A stretch of DNA of 64,000 nucleotides from Rhodococcus jostii RHA1 (GTDB taxonomy: Bacteria > Actinomycetota > Actinomycetes > Mycobacteriales > Mycobacteriaceae), in contig NC_008268.1 of assembly GCF_000014565.1 (NCBI RefSeq), forward strand, positions 4,716,501-4,780,500, given 5' to 3'. The notes beneath the pieces are model-generated. The model saw only the letters and a program-made list of their open reading frames with translations. It searched no databases and was not told the origin of the DNA. How positions within the stretch are numbered: position 1 is the stretch's first letter; every line of letters begins with the position of its first letter. Below are positions 8,845 to 16,931 of this stretch, piece by piece. Made by a program: the position numbers and the translations under genes.

Positions 8845-11010
8845 GTGACAATCGCCACCACCGAGGAACAGAGGGCTGCAGCGGGTTCGATCCAGGCTTG
8901 GGCGCGGTCCACGGACCCGCTGGTCACAGTACGGCAAGGACCAGCAGATTCGTGGCGGACGTCGTGGCCGTCCTTCGCCTCGCTCGGAATTTTCTCGGTC
9001 GCCGTGCCCGAAGAGGTCGGGGGGTCGGGAGCGGAGATCGTCGATCTCGCCGCGATGCTCGAACAGGCCGCGACTGAACTCGTCCCGGGCCCTGTTCTCT
9101 CGACCGCTCTCGCCGCGCTCGTCGTCGGCCGCAGCTCCGGCGCCGCCGCGAAACGGTGGTCCGAGGACCTCGCCGACGGCGCGATGCCGTGCGCGGTGGC
9201 TCTCGGCAGCAACTCCCCGGTGAACGCGACGCTCGGGGCCGACGGCGGGTTGACCGTCACCGGCGACGCGGGCTTCGCGATCGGCGGTGACACGGGGGTG
9301 TCCGTGCTGCTGTCCGCCGACGCGGGCGACGGCGTCGTGTGGTGTCTGATCGACGGCGAAGCCGACGGCCTGGACGTCACGGTCGCCGACACGATCGACA
9401 AGAGCCGCCCGCTCGCGCGGGTGCGCTGCGATCGTGTGGCGGTGGCGGCCGACCGGGTGGTCACCGGCGTGCGGGACGGGCTCGTGGCCGACCTCGCCGC
9501 GACCCTCGCCGCCGTGGAGGCATCCGGGATCGCGGCCTGGTGTCTGCGAACGGCGGTGGAGTACGCCAAGATTCGCGAGCAGTTCGGCAAACCGATCGGA
9601 TCGTTCCAGGCGATCAAGCATCTGTGCGCGGAGATGCTGTGCCGCGTCGAACAGTCCGGTGCAGCGGCGTGGGATGCGGCCGTGGCGGCGGAGGACGCGT
9701 GGGACGCGGACGGCGGCGAGCTGCCGATCGCGGCCGCGGTCGCGGCGTCGCTCACGCTCGACGCCGCCGTCGAGACCGCCAAGGACTGCATCCAGGTGCT
9801 CGGCGGGATCGGCTTCACCTGGGAACACGACGCGCACTTCTACCTGCGCCGGGCGACGTCGCTGCGGCAGCTGCTCGGCGGCTCCGCCCGCTGGCGGGCG
9901 CGGGTCACGGAACTGACGCGGGCCGGTGCTCGCAGGCACCTGTCGATCGACCTGTCCGGGCTCGACGACGAGCGGGCGCAGATCCGCGCCGAGATCGCCG
10001 ACCTGGTGGCGCGGCCGGAGTCGGAGCGACGCGCGGCCCTCGCGGAGTCGGGTTACCTGGCCCCGCACTGGCCCGCACCCTACGGACGGGGTGCGCGCGC
10101 CGCCGAACAGATCCTGATCGAGGAGGAGCTGGCGGCCGCCGGGGTCGGCAGGCCCGACCTCGTGATCGGCTGGTGGGCCGTGCCGACGATCCTCGAGCAC
10201 GGCAGCGCCGAGCAGATCGAACGCTTCGCCACCCCGACGCTGCGCGGCGAGATCATCTGGTGCCAGCTGTTCAGCGAACCCGGCGCCGGCTCCGACCTCG
10301 CGGCGCTGCGGACGTCCGCGGAGAAGGTGGACGGCGGGTGGCGGCTGAACGGTCAGAAGGTGTGGACGTCGAGGGCGCAGGAAGCGGACTGGGCGATCTG
10401 CCTGGCCCGCACCGACCGGGACGCGCCCAAACACAGGGGCATCAGCTACTTCCTCGTCGACATGACGAGCCCCGGCATCACCATCTCGCCGCTGCGCGAG
10501 ATCACCGGCGACGCCCTGTTCAACGAGGTGTATCTCGAGGACGTGTTCGTGCCGGACGAGCTGGTGGTCGGGAATCTCGGCGACGGCTGGAAGCTGGCCC
10601 GCACCACGCTGGCCAACGAGCGGGTCGCGATGGGCGGGGGCTCCTCGCTCGGTGCGGCGATGGAGGAACTGCTCGCGCTCGCGGGGGTCGGCGACCCCGT
10701 GACCGACGACAGGCTCGGGCATCTCATCGGCAACGCGCTCGTCGGCTCGCAGCTCGAACTGCGCACCACCCTCCGGCAGCTGGACGGTCAGGACCCGGGA
10801 CCGGAATCGAGTGTCCGCAAGCTGGTCGGGGTTCGCCAGCGGCAGGCGGTCGCGGAATTCGCGATGGAACTCGGTGGCGTGGACGGCTGGGTGGAGGGGC
10901 CGCTGGCGCGGGAGTTCCTCAATACGCGCTGCCTGTCCATTGCGGGCGGAACGACGCAGATCCTGCTGACGGTCGCGGCCGAGCGGATTCTCGGGCTGCC
11001 GCGGGGCTGA
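8845..11010 (+). CDS. fadE34: FadE34-type two-domain acyl-CoA dehydrogenase for the steroid side chain
   Basis: About 721 residues with two acyl-CoA dehydrogenase modules in one chain. The first half ends with KIREQFGKPIGSFQAIKH and CIQVLGGIGFTWEHD. The second has FSEPGAGSDLAALRTSAEK, GQKVWTSRAQEADW and a terminal TRCLSIAGGTTQI. Mycobacterial FadE34 (ChsE3) dehydrogenates the C5 side-chain CoA thioester of cholesterol intermediates; a paralogue acts on cholate. I chose GTG 8845, which lies after the operator. Length fits the mycobacterial homologue (711 residues). Confidence 0.9.
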   Translation: MTIATTEEQRAAAGSIQAWARSTDPLVTVRQGPADSWRTSWPSFASLGIFSVAVPEEVGGSGAEIVDLAAMLEQAATELVPGPVLSTALAALVVGRSSGAAAKRWSEDLADGAMPCAVALGSNSPVNATLGADGGLTVTGDAGFAIGGDTGVSVLLSADAGDGVVWCLIDGEADGLDVTVADTIDKSRPLARVRCDRVAVAADRVVTGVRDGLVADLAATLAAVEASGIAAWCLRTAVEYAKIREQFGKPIGSFQAIKHLCAEMLCRVEQSGAAAWDAAVAAEDAWDADGGELPIAAAVAASLTLDAAVETAKDCIQVLGGIGFTWEHDAHFYLRRATSLRQLLGGSARWRARVTELTRAGARRHLSIDLSGLDDERAQIRAEIADLVARPESERRAALAESGYLAPHWPAPYGRGARAAEQILIEEELAAAGVGRPDLVIGWWAVPTILEHGSAEQIERFATPTLRGEIIWCQLFSEPGAGSDLAALRTSAEKVDGGWRLNGQKVWTSRAQEADWAICLARTDRDAPKHRGISYFLVDMTSPGITISPLREITGDALFNEVYLEDVFVPDELVVGNLGDGWKLARTTLANERVAMGGGSSLGAAMEELLALAGVGDPVTDDRLGHLIGNALVGSQLELRTTLRQLDGQDPGPESSVRKLVGVRQRQAVAEFAMELGGVDGWVEGPLAREFLNTRCLSIAGGTTQILLTVAAERILGLPRG

Positions 11011-11056
11011 GCCGCGTCGCGATGGTCTTTCGCGAGGTCCGGGATGGTGATACAAC

Positions 11057-11070
11057 TAGAACACGTTCTA
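11057..11070. promoter_or_regulatory. KstR operator upstream of the side-chain operon
   Basis: TAGAACACGTTCTA is the same 14 bases as the kstR/fadE34 operator, 22 bases before the chsE1 start codon. It shows that the five-gene operon has its own KstR-controlled promoter rather than relying only on read-through from fadE34. Confidence 0.92.
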
Positions 11071-11092
11071 AATTGAAAGTGGGATTGTCAGC

Positions 11093-12133
11093 GTGGACTT
11101 CACTCGAGACGAAACCCAGGAGGCCGTGGCCCAGGTCGCGGCCGGACTGCTGGCCCGCGACCTCGACGACGACGCCCTCTGGGCCGCGTTCGCCGACGCC
11201 GACCTGCTGACCCTCGCACTGCCGGAACGTCTCGGCGGTGAAGGGCTCTCGGTCACCGACGTCGGTGCGCTGCTCACCGAGGTCGGGCGGAAGGCGGCTC
11301 GGGTCCCGGCCCTCGCAACGCTCGGATTCGGTGTGCTGCCCATCGTCGCGCTGGGCGACGACGCCCAACAGGACGCACTGCTCACCGGTCTCGCCGACGG
11401 CCGCACGTTCACCGCGGCGCTCGCCGAACCCGGGGCGCAGTTCCCGGCCCGGCCCTCGGTGACCGCGGTCGCGGACGGGAACGGCTACTCCGTCACCGGG
11501 CGCGTGCTCGCGGTTCCCTTCGCCGAGCGGGCACACCGGATCCTCGTGCCCACGGACACCGGGGTGGTGCTGGTGGACCCGGGCGCGGAGGGCGTCACGC
11601 TCACGCCGACCCCCTCGGCGTCGGGTAGCCCGGAATTCGCGATCATGTTCGACGGCGCGCGCGGTGAACTGCTCGCGGCCGGCGACGACGCGGTGCAGAC
11701 GCTGTACCGCATCGCCCTGGCGTCCATCGGAGCGGTCGCGGACGGACTGCTCTCGGGGGCAACGGTTCTGGCAGGAGAACACCTCGCGACGCGCCACCAG
11801 TTCGGCAAGCCGCTCGCCACGTTCCAGGCCGTCTCGCAGCAGATCGCCGACGTCTACGTCACGTCCCGCACCCTCCACGTGTCGGCGCTCGCGGCGTCGT
11901 GGCGGGTGTCCGAAGGCCTGGACGCCCAGGACGATCTGGACGTGATGGCGTACTGGATCGCCGCCGAAGTGCCTGCCGCCATGCAGGTTCTGCACCACCT
12001 GCACGGCGGGATCGGCGTCGATGTCACGTACCCGCTGCACCGCTACTACTCGACCGCCAAAGACCTGGCCCGCCTCGTGGGCGGCGCCTCGTACCGACTC
12101 GACCTCGTGGGGGCCCGGTGTTCATCGATCTGA
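11093..12133 (+). CDS. chsE1: ChsE1 (FadE28), acyl-CoA dehydrogenase subunit
   Basis: This 346-residue acyl-CoA dehydrogenase-like subunit starts at GTG. Recognisable segments are GEHLATRHQFGKPLATFQAV and VLHHLHGGIGVDVTYPLHRY. In mycobacteria it pairs with ChsE2 in an α2β2 enzyme that introduces the C17(20)/C20-22 unsaturation into the propionyl-CoA side chain of 3-oxo-pregnene-carboxyl-CoA; the catalytic base is in the partner. It is the first gene of an operon in the order of the mycobacterial igr genes. Its stop overlaps the next start by 16 bases. Confidence 0.9.
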   Translation: MDFTRDETQEAVAQVAAGLLARDLDDDALWAAFADADLLTLALPERLGGEGLSVTDVGALLTEVGRKAARVPALATLGFGVLPIVALGDDAQQDALLTGLADGRTFTAALAEPGAQFPARPSVTAVADGNGYSVTGRVLAVPFAERAHRILVPTDTGVVLVDPGAEGVTLTPTPSASGSPEFAIMFDGARGELLAAGDDAVQTLYRIALASIGAVADGLLSGATVLAGEHLATRHQFGKPLATFQAVSQQIADVYVTSRTLHVSALAASWRVSEGLDAQDDLDVMAYWIAAEVPAAMQVLHHLHGGIGVDVTYPLHRYYSTAKDLARLVGGASYRLDLVGARCSSI

Positions 12134-13269
12134 CCGACGAGCAGCGTGAGCTGCAAGCGGAACTGCGGCGCTACTTCTCCGGGCTGATCTCGCCTGCCGA
12201 GGCCGAGGTGATGCGCACGGAGCGCCACTGCAGCACCTACCGCGAGGTCATCCGCCGGATGGGCAAGGACGGCTGGCTCGGGGTGGGCTGGCCGGTGGAG
12301 TTCGGGGGCCGCGGCTTCGGCGAGATCGAGCAGCAGATCTTCGTCAACGAGGCGACCCGCGCCGACGTTCCGCTGCCCGCGGTCACGCTGCAAACGGTGG
12401 GTCCGACGCTGCAGAAGTACGGGACGGAGGAGCAGAAGCGCAAGTTCCTGCCCGCGATCCTCGCCGGCGAGGTGCACTTCGCGATCGGCTACACCGAACC
12501 GGAAGCGGGCACCGACCTCGCGGCGCTGCGGACCACTGCCGTACGCGTGGGTGACGAGTACATCGTCAACGGGCAGAAGATCTTCACCACCGGCGGTCAC
12601 GACGCCGACTACCTGTGGCTCGCCGTCCGGACGGGCTCGGCGGATTCGCGTCACCGCGGCATCTCCATCCTGATCATGGACACCAAGGACCCGGGCTACA
12701 GCTGGACGCCGATCATCACGTGCGACGGTGCGCATCACGTCAACGCCACCTACTACTCCGACGTCCGGGTTCCCGCCGACATGCTGGTCGGTGAGGAAAA
12801 TCAGGGCTGGCGACTCATCACCACCCAGCTCAACCACGAACGCGTCATGCTCGGGCCGGCGGGCCGGGTCGGCGGTCTCTACGACCGCATCCGCAACTGG
12901 GCGGTCGCGCACGACCTGCTCGACGAGCCGGACGTGCGGCGCGCGCTCGGCGAGATCCACGCGACGTTCCGCCTCAACGAACTACTCAACTGGCAGGTGG
13001 CGTCGAGTGAGGCGGACGCCGTCGACATCGCCGACGCGTCCGCGACGAAAGTGTTCGCCACCGAACGTATTCAGCGGATCGGCCGGCTCGTCGAAGAGAT
13101 CGTCGGACGCTACGGCGACCCGTCCGAGCCGGAGACCGCCGATCTCATGAGGTGGCTCGACATGCAGGTGAAGCGCAACCTCGTCATCACGTTCGGTGGC
13201 GGTGTCAACGAGGTGATGCGTGAGCTGATCGCGACAGCCGGCCTGAAACTTCCCCGAGTCCCGCGATAG
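12118..13269 (+). CDS. chsE2: ChsE2 (FadE29), catalytic acyl-CoA dehydrogenase subunit
   Basis: I chose GTG 12118 (VFIDLTDEQRELQ..., about 383 residues), because the open frame further upstream is inside chsE1 in another frame. It has full acyl-CoA dehydrogenase motifs: GWLGVGWPVEFGGRG, YTEPEAGTDLAALRT, NGQKIFTTGGHDADY and RNLVITFGGGVNEV. It is the partner of ChsE1 in the heterotetrameric FAD enzyme of steroid side-chain β-oxidation. The homologue is 387 residues in mycobacteria. Confidence 0.9.
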   Translation: MFIDLTDEQRELQAELRRYFSGLISPAEAEVMRTERHCSTYREVIRRMGKDGWLGVGWPVEFGGRGFGEIEQQIFVNEATRADVPLPAVTLQTVGPTLQKYGTEEQKRKFLPAILAGEVHFAIGYTEPEAGTDLAALRTTAVRVGDEYIVNGQKIFTTGGHDADYLWLAVRTGSADSRHRGISILIMDTKDPGYSWTPIITCDGAHHVNATYYSDVRVPADMLVGEENQGWRLITTQLNHERVMLGPAGRVGGLYDRIRNWAVAHDLLDEPDVRRALGEIHATFRLNELLNWQVASSEADAVDIADASATKVFATERIQRIGRLVEEIVGRYGDPSEPETADLMRWLDMQVKRNLVITFGGGVNEVMRELIATAGLKLPRVPR

Positions 13270-13283
13270 GAGCGCCGCGCGAA

Positions 13284-14294
13284 ATGAGTTCCGAACAGAT
13301 TCTCGCTGCCGCGGACGAGGTCCGGTCGGCGGGTCCGAGCGCCCCTCGCCCCGGACGTGACCCGATCAACTTGCCGATGATCCGCAACTGGGTGGAGGCG
13401 ATCGGCGACCGGAATCCGATCTACGTCGACGAGGCGGCGGCGCGGGCAGCGGGACACGACGGCATCGTGGCCCCGCCCGCGATGGCGCAGGTGTGGACGA
13501 TGCAGGGGCTGAACGCCGTCCGGCAACCCGACGACCCGCTCGGCCGCATGACGACGATCCTCGACGAGGCCGGGTTCACGTCCGTCGTCGCCACCAACTG
13601 CGATCAGATCTACCACCGCTACCTGAGGGTCGGTGAGGAGGTCACCATCACCACGACCCTCGAGGACCTCGTGGGTCCGAAGAAGACGGGCCTCGGTGAG
13701 GGTTGGTTCTTCACCACCCGCAGCCTGTGGCGGGTCGCCGGCGACGACGGCACCGACGAGGTCGTCGCCGAGATGCTGTTCCGCATCCTGAAGTTCGCGC
13801 CCAAACCCGCCGAACCGGTGTCACCGTCGGCGAACGGGCAGGGTGCATCTTTCGACGATCTGGACCCCACCAAGCTGATGCGGCCCAGCGCCTCGCAGGA
13901 CACCCAGTTCTTCTGGGACGGGGTGGCCGCGCACGAGTTGCGGATCCAGCAGCGTGAGGACGGATCGCTGCAGCACCCACCGGTGCCCGCGCTGTGGAAG
14001 GACAAGACGGAGACGACGGACTACGTCGTCGCGTCGGGCCGCGGCACCGTGTTCAGTTACGTGGTCCACCACGCGCCGAAGGTGCCGGGACGCTCGCTGC
14101 CGTTCGTAGTGGCGCTGGTCGAACTGGAGGAAGGCGTCCGCATGCTCGGTGAGCTGCGCGGCGTCGACCCCGCCGAGGTGACGGTCGGGATGCCGGTGGA
14201 AGCGATCTACCTCGACTTCCCGGGCGACGACGAGACGGGCGGCACGCCGTGGACCCTGTACGCGTGGCAGCGCGGAGCGAAGGAGCAGTCATGA
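13284..14294 (+). CDS. chsH2: ChsH2, MaoC hydratase subunit with C-terminal DUF35 domain
   Basis: The 336-residue protein has an N-terminal MaoC-like fold (DPINLPMIRNWVEAIGDRNP, GIVAPPAMAQVW) and a C-terminal DUF35/OB domain (LPFVVALVELEEGVRMLGEL). In mycobacteria ChsH1-ChsH2 hydrates the side-chain enoyl-CoA and the DUF35 part docks the aldolase Ltp2, so hydration and cleavage occur in one complex. AGGAG lies about 12 bases before the ATG. The stop overlaps the chsH1 start (ATGA). Confidence 0.9.
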   Translation: MSSEQILAAADEVRSAGPSAPRPGRDPINLPMIRNWVEAIGDRNPIYVDEAAARAAGHDGIVAPPAMAQVWTMQGLNAVRQPDDPLGRMTTILDEAGFTSVVATNCDQIYHRYLRVGEEVTITTTLEDLVGPKKTGLGEGWFFTTRSLWRVAGDDGTDEVVAEMLFRILKFAPKPAEPVSPSANGQGASFDDLDPTKLMRPSASQDTQFFWDGVAAHELRIQQREDGSLQHPPVPALWKDKTETTDYVVASGRGTVFSYVVHHAPKVPGRSLPFVVALVELEEGVRMLGELRGVDPAEVTVGMPVEAIYLDFPGDDETGGTPWTLYAWQRGAKEQS

Positions 14295-14713
14295 CGTCCA
14301 CTCTCGATGTCGCGGTGGGAACGACGCTTCCGGAATTGACCGTCACCGGCGACCCGACGTTCGTCGTCTCGGCCGCACTGGCGACACGCGACTTCCAGGA
14401 CGTCCACCACGACCGCGACCTCGCGCAGCAACGTGGGTCGAAGGACATCTTCGTCAACATCCTCACCGACACGGGTCTGGTGCAGCGGTTCGTCACCGAC
14501 TGGGCGGGGCCGAACGCGGTGATCAAGTCGATCGCGTTGCGCCTCGGCGTTCCGTGGTACGCGTACGACACCCTCACCCTGAGCGGCACGGTGGCGTCGG
14601 TGGGCGACGGCGTCGTCACGCTGGACGTCGTCGGGAAGAACGCTCTCGGCGACCACATCACGTCGAAGGTGACCCTCGTCCTGGACGGACGCACGAACGG
14701 AGCGGGTGCATGA
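14291..14713 (+). CDS. chsH1: ChsH1, small MaoC hydratase subunit
   Basis: The 140-residue hot-dog-fold protein begins MTSTLDVAVGTTLPELTV. The block STRDFQDVHHDRDLAQ-type (here ATRDFQDVHHDRDLAQQRG) carries the Asp/His pair of the MaoC hydratase active site, which ChsH2 lacks. It therefore supplies the catalytic side of the ChsH1-ChsH2 heteromer. Start and stop both overlap neighbours as ATGA, indicating fixed stoichiometry with chsH2 and ltp2. Confidence 0.9.
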   Translation: MTSTLDVAVGTTLPELTVTGDPTFVVSAALATRDFQDVHHDRDLAQQRGSKDIFVNILTDTGLVQRFVTDWAGPNAVIKSIALRLGVPWYAYDTLTLSGTVASVGDGVVTLDVVGKNALGDHITSKVTLVLDGRTNGAGA

Positions 14714-15879
14714 GCGGGCTGTCGGGCAAGGCTGTCATCGCCGGTATCGGCGCCACGGACTTCTCGAAGAATTCGGGCCGCAGCGAATTACGGCTGGCGG
14801 CAGAGGCGGTCACGGCGGCGCTCGACGACGCCGGGCTGACCCCCGCGGACGTCGACGGCCTGACATCTTTCACGATGGACACCAACACCGAAGCGGCCGT
14901 GGCCCGTTCGGTCGGGATTCTGGATCTGAAGTTCTTCAGCCGCATCCACTACGGCGGCGGTGCGGCGTGCGCGACCGTGCAGCAGGCGGCGATGGCGGTG
15001 GCCACCGGTGTCGCCGACGTGGTGGTGGCGTACCGGGCGTTCAACGAGCGGTCGGGGATGCGCTTCGGGCAGGTGAACTCCGGTCTGGTGCAGCAGGTGA
15101 ACTCGTCGGGTACCGACAACGCGTTCTCCTACCCGCACGGCCTGTCGACGCCGGCGGCGTTCGTCGCGATGGTCGCCCAGCGGTACATGCACGAATACGG
15201 CGCTACGAGTGAGGATTTCGGTCGGGTCGCGGTCACCGACCGCAAGCATGCCGCCACCAATCCGAACGCCTTCTTCTACGGCAAACCGATCACGCTCGAC
15301 GACCACCAGAACTCCCGCTTCATCGCCGAGCCCCTGCACCTGCTCGACTGCTGCCAGGAGTCGGACGGCGGCATCGCGATCGTGGTCACGTCACCGGAGC
15401 GGGCGAAGAACCTGAAGCAGAAACCGGCCGTGATCGCGGCGGCGGCCCAGGGGAGCGGCAGCGACCAGTACATCATGACCAGCTACTACCGCCCGGAGCT
15501 CGCGGGACTGCCTGAGATGGAGCTGGTCGGCACGCAGCTGTGGGATCAGGCCGGGCTCGGACCGCAGGACATGGATCTGGCCGTCCTCTACGACCACTTC
15601 ACCCCATACGTATTGATGCAGCTCGAAGAACTCGGCTTCTGTGGCCGCGGTGAGGCCAAGGACTTCATCGCCGACGGCGCCATCGACCTCGACGGCAGCC
15701 TGCCGCTCAACACCCACGGAGGCCAGCTCGGCGAGGCCTACATCCACGGGATGAACGGCATCGCCGAGGGCGTGCGACAGATCCGCGGCACGTCCGTGAA
15801 CCAGGTCTCCGGCGTGCAGAACGTTCTCGTCACCGCAGGGACAGGCGTTCCGACGTCGGGTCTGGTGCTGACGGCCTGA
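14710..15879 (+). CDS. ltp2: Ltp2, thiolase-like steroid side-chain aldolase
   Basis: A 389-residue SCP-x/thiolase-fold protein with VIAGIGATDFSKNSGRSE, the Cys region GGAACATVQQAAMAVATG, and NTHGGQLGEAYIHGMNG. The mycobacterial homologue performs the retro-aldol cleavage that releases propionyl-CoA and leaves androstenedione, acting in complex with ChsH2's DUF35 domain. It is the last gene of the side-chain operon. A convergent PHA depolymerase gene ends six bases after it. Confidence 0.92.
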   Translation: MSGLSGKAVIAGIGATDFSKNSGRSELRLAAEAVTAALDDAGLTPADVDGLTSFTMDTNTEAAVARSVGILDLKFFSRIHYGGGAACATVQQAAMAVATGVADVVVAYRAFNERSGMRFGQVNSGLVQQVNSSGTDNAFSYPHGLSTPAAFVAMVAQRYMHEYGATSEDFGRVAVTDRKHAATNPNAFFYGKPITLDDHQNSRFIAEPLHLLDCCQESDGGIAIVVTSPERAKNLKQKPAVIAAAAQGSGSDQYIMTSYYRPELAGLPEMELVGTQLWDQAGLGPQDMDLAVLYDHFTPYVLMQLEELGFCGRGEAKDFIADGAIDLDGSLPLNTHGGQLGEAYIHGMNGIAEGVRQIRGTSVNQVSGVQNVLVTAGTGVPTSGLVLTA

Positions 15880-15885
15880 GTCCGA

Positions 15886-16710
15886 TCAGCGCAGGAAGGT
15901 ACCGATCACCGGCGCGAGAGCGCCTGCGTTGGTGACGATGTCGATGTGCCCGCCGGAGTGCAGATGCAGCGTCGCATGCGGCAGGAGTCGATTCATGATG
16001 TGCGCGTTGACGACCGGGATGATGGGGTCGTCGGTTCCCGCGACGATCAGCGTCTGCTGCCGGATCAGGGGCAGCACCGGCAGACTGGTCCATACCGATC
16101 CGGCCAGCAGTTGGTGGAGGTAGCCGACGAGGGAACCGGCATGGAGTTGCTGCAGGAACAATTTCGCGACGTCGTCACCCTTGCGGTGTGCGCTCCCGCC
16201 GTACAGGTCGCCGGCGATCGAGGCAGCATAACCGGGGTCGGTGAACCGGCGCGGCGTCAGCATCTTCCCCAGTACCCGGGGACTACCCGGAACCATGAGT
16301 ACCCCGGTCCCGGTCGCGACGAGGACCAACCGACGGCACCGGGACGGGTTCTGCAGGGCGAACTGCTGGGCGAGGGCGCCGCCCCAGGACAGCCCGAGGA
16401 CGTCCACGACGCCCATACCCAGTGTGGTGAGCAACCGGCCCAGCACCCACGCGAGGTAGGGGAACCCGTACGGCAGGGGCGAGGTGGGCGACCCACCGGT
16501 CCCCGGAACGTCGAACCGCACGATCGGCCGTTCCGGATCCAGCTTCTGCACCAGGGGTTCGAGTACCTCGAATCCGGCGCCGATCCCGTTGCACAACACC
16601 AGGGGCACCCCGGTTCCGCGACGGACCTTCACCCGGATCCGCTGGCCGCCGACGGGGACGATGTAGGTGTCGTCCCCGCCGCGGTCCGCGAACAATTCGG
16701 TCACGCTCAT
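15886..16710 (-). CDS. phaZ: Medium-chain PHA depolymerase-like α/β hydrolase (PhaZ)
   Basis: The 274-residue product starts at ATG 16710, chosen because it forms an ATGA overlap with the upstream 66-residue ORF. It has the intracellular mcl-PHA depolymerase lipase box GLSWGG, NGIGAGFEVLEPL at the oxyanion side, DVPGTGGSPTSP, and catalytic Asp/His in VAGTDDPIIP and SGGHIDIV. It should mobilise stored polyhydroxyalkanoate, and lies downstream of the synthase in the same operon. Confidence 0.82.
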   Translation of the reverse strand: MSVTELFADRGGDDTYIVPVGGQRIRVKVRRGTGVPLVLCNGIGAGFEVLEPLVQKLDPERPIVRFDVPGTGGSPTSPLPYGFPYLAWVLGRLLTTLGMGVVDVLGLSWGGALAQQFALQNPSRCRRLVLVATGTGVLMVPGSPRVLGKMLTPRRFTDPGYAASIAGDLYGGSAHRKGDDVAKLFLQQLHAGSLVGYLHQLLAGSVWTSLPVLPLIRQQTLIVAGTDDPIIPVVNAHIMNRLLPHATLHLHSGGHIDIVTNAGALAPVIGTFLR

Positions 16711-16907
16711 CGGTACAACACCGCGCCCCCGGCGATGCACGGGGGCCGTTGTGCCCCCTCGATGTCGTAGGTGAACCCGAACGCCACCTCGATACCGGCC
16801 GGTTTCCGTTGCGCCGCGGTGACGGTGGTGCCGAGCGGACCGGTCGTGCCGACGGTCTGCCCGACCAATCCGAGAAGGTCGGACGGCTGTGCAAGGTGAA
16901 GGGTCAT
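16707..16907 (-). CDS. Small conserved-looking protein between phaC and phaZ
   Basis: This 66-residue ORF is accepted because it sits 24 bases after phaC and its stop overlaps the phaZ start as ATGA. It begins MTLHLAQPSDLLGLVGQT and contains two glycine-rich hydrophobic stretches, but no domain I can name and no signal peptide. Position suggests a granule-associated or accessory role in PHA metabolism, which is inference only. Confidence 0.6.
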   Translation of the reverse strand: MTLHLAQPSDLLGLVGQTVGTTGPLGTTVTAAQRKPAGIEVAFGFTYDIEGAQRPPCIAGGAVLYR

Positions 16908-16931
16908 GGTTGTCCTCGGGTGTGTCGGGTA

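Noticed and set aside
8806..11055. A 749-residue open frame opposite fadE34
   Set aside because: It is rich in Arg, Asp and Gly without motifs; the plus strand encodes a full acyl-CoA dehydrogenase.
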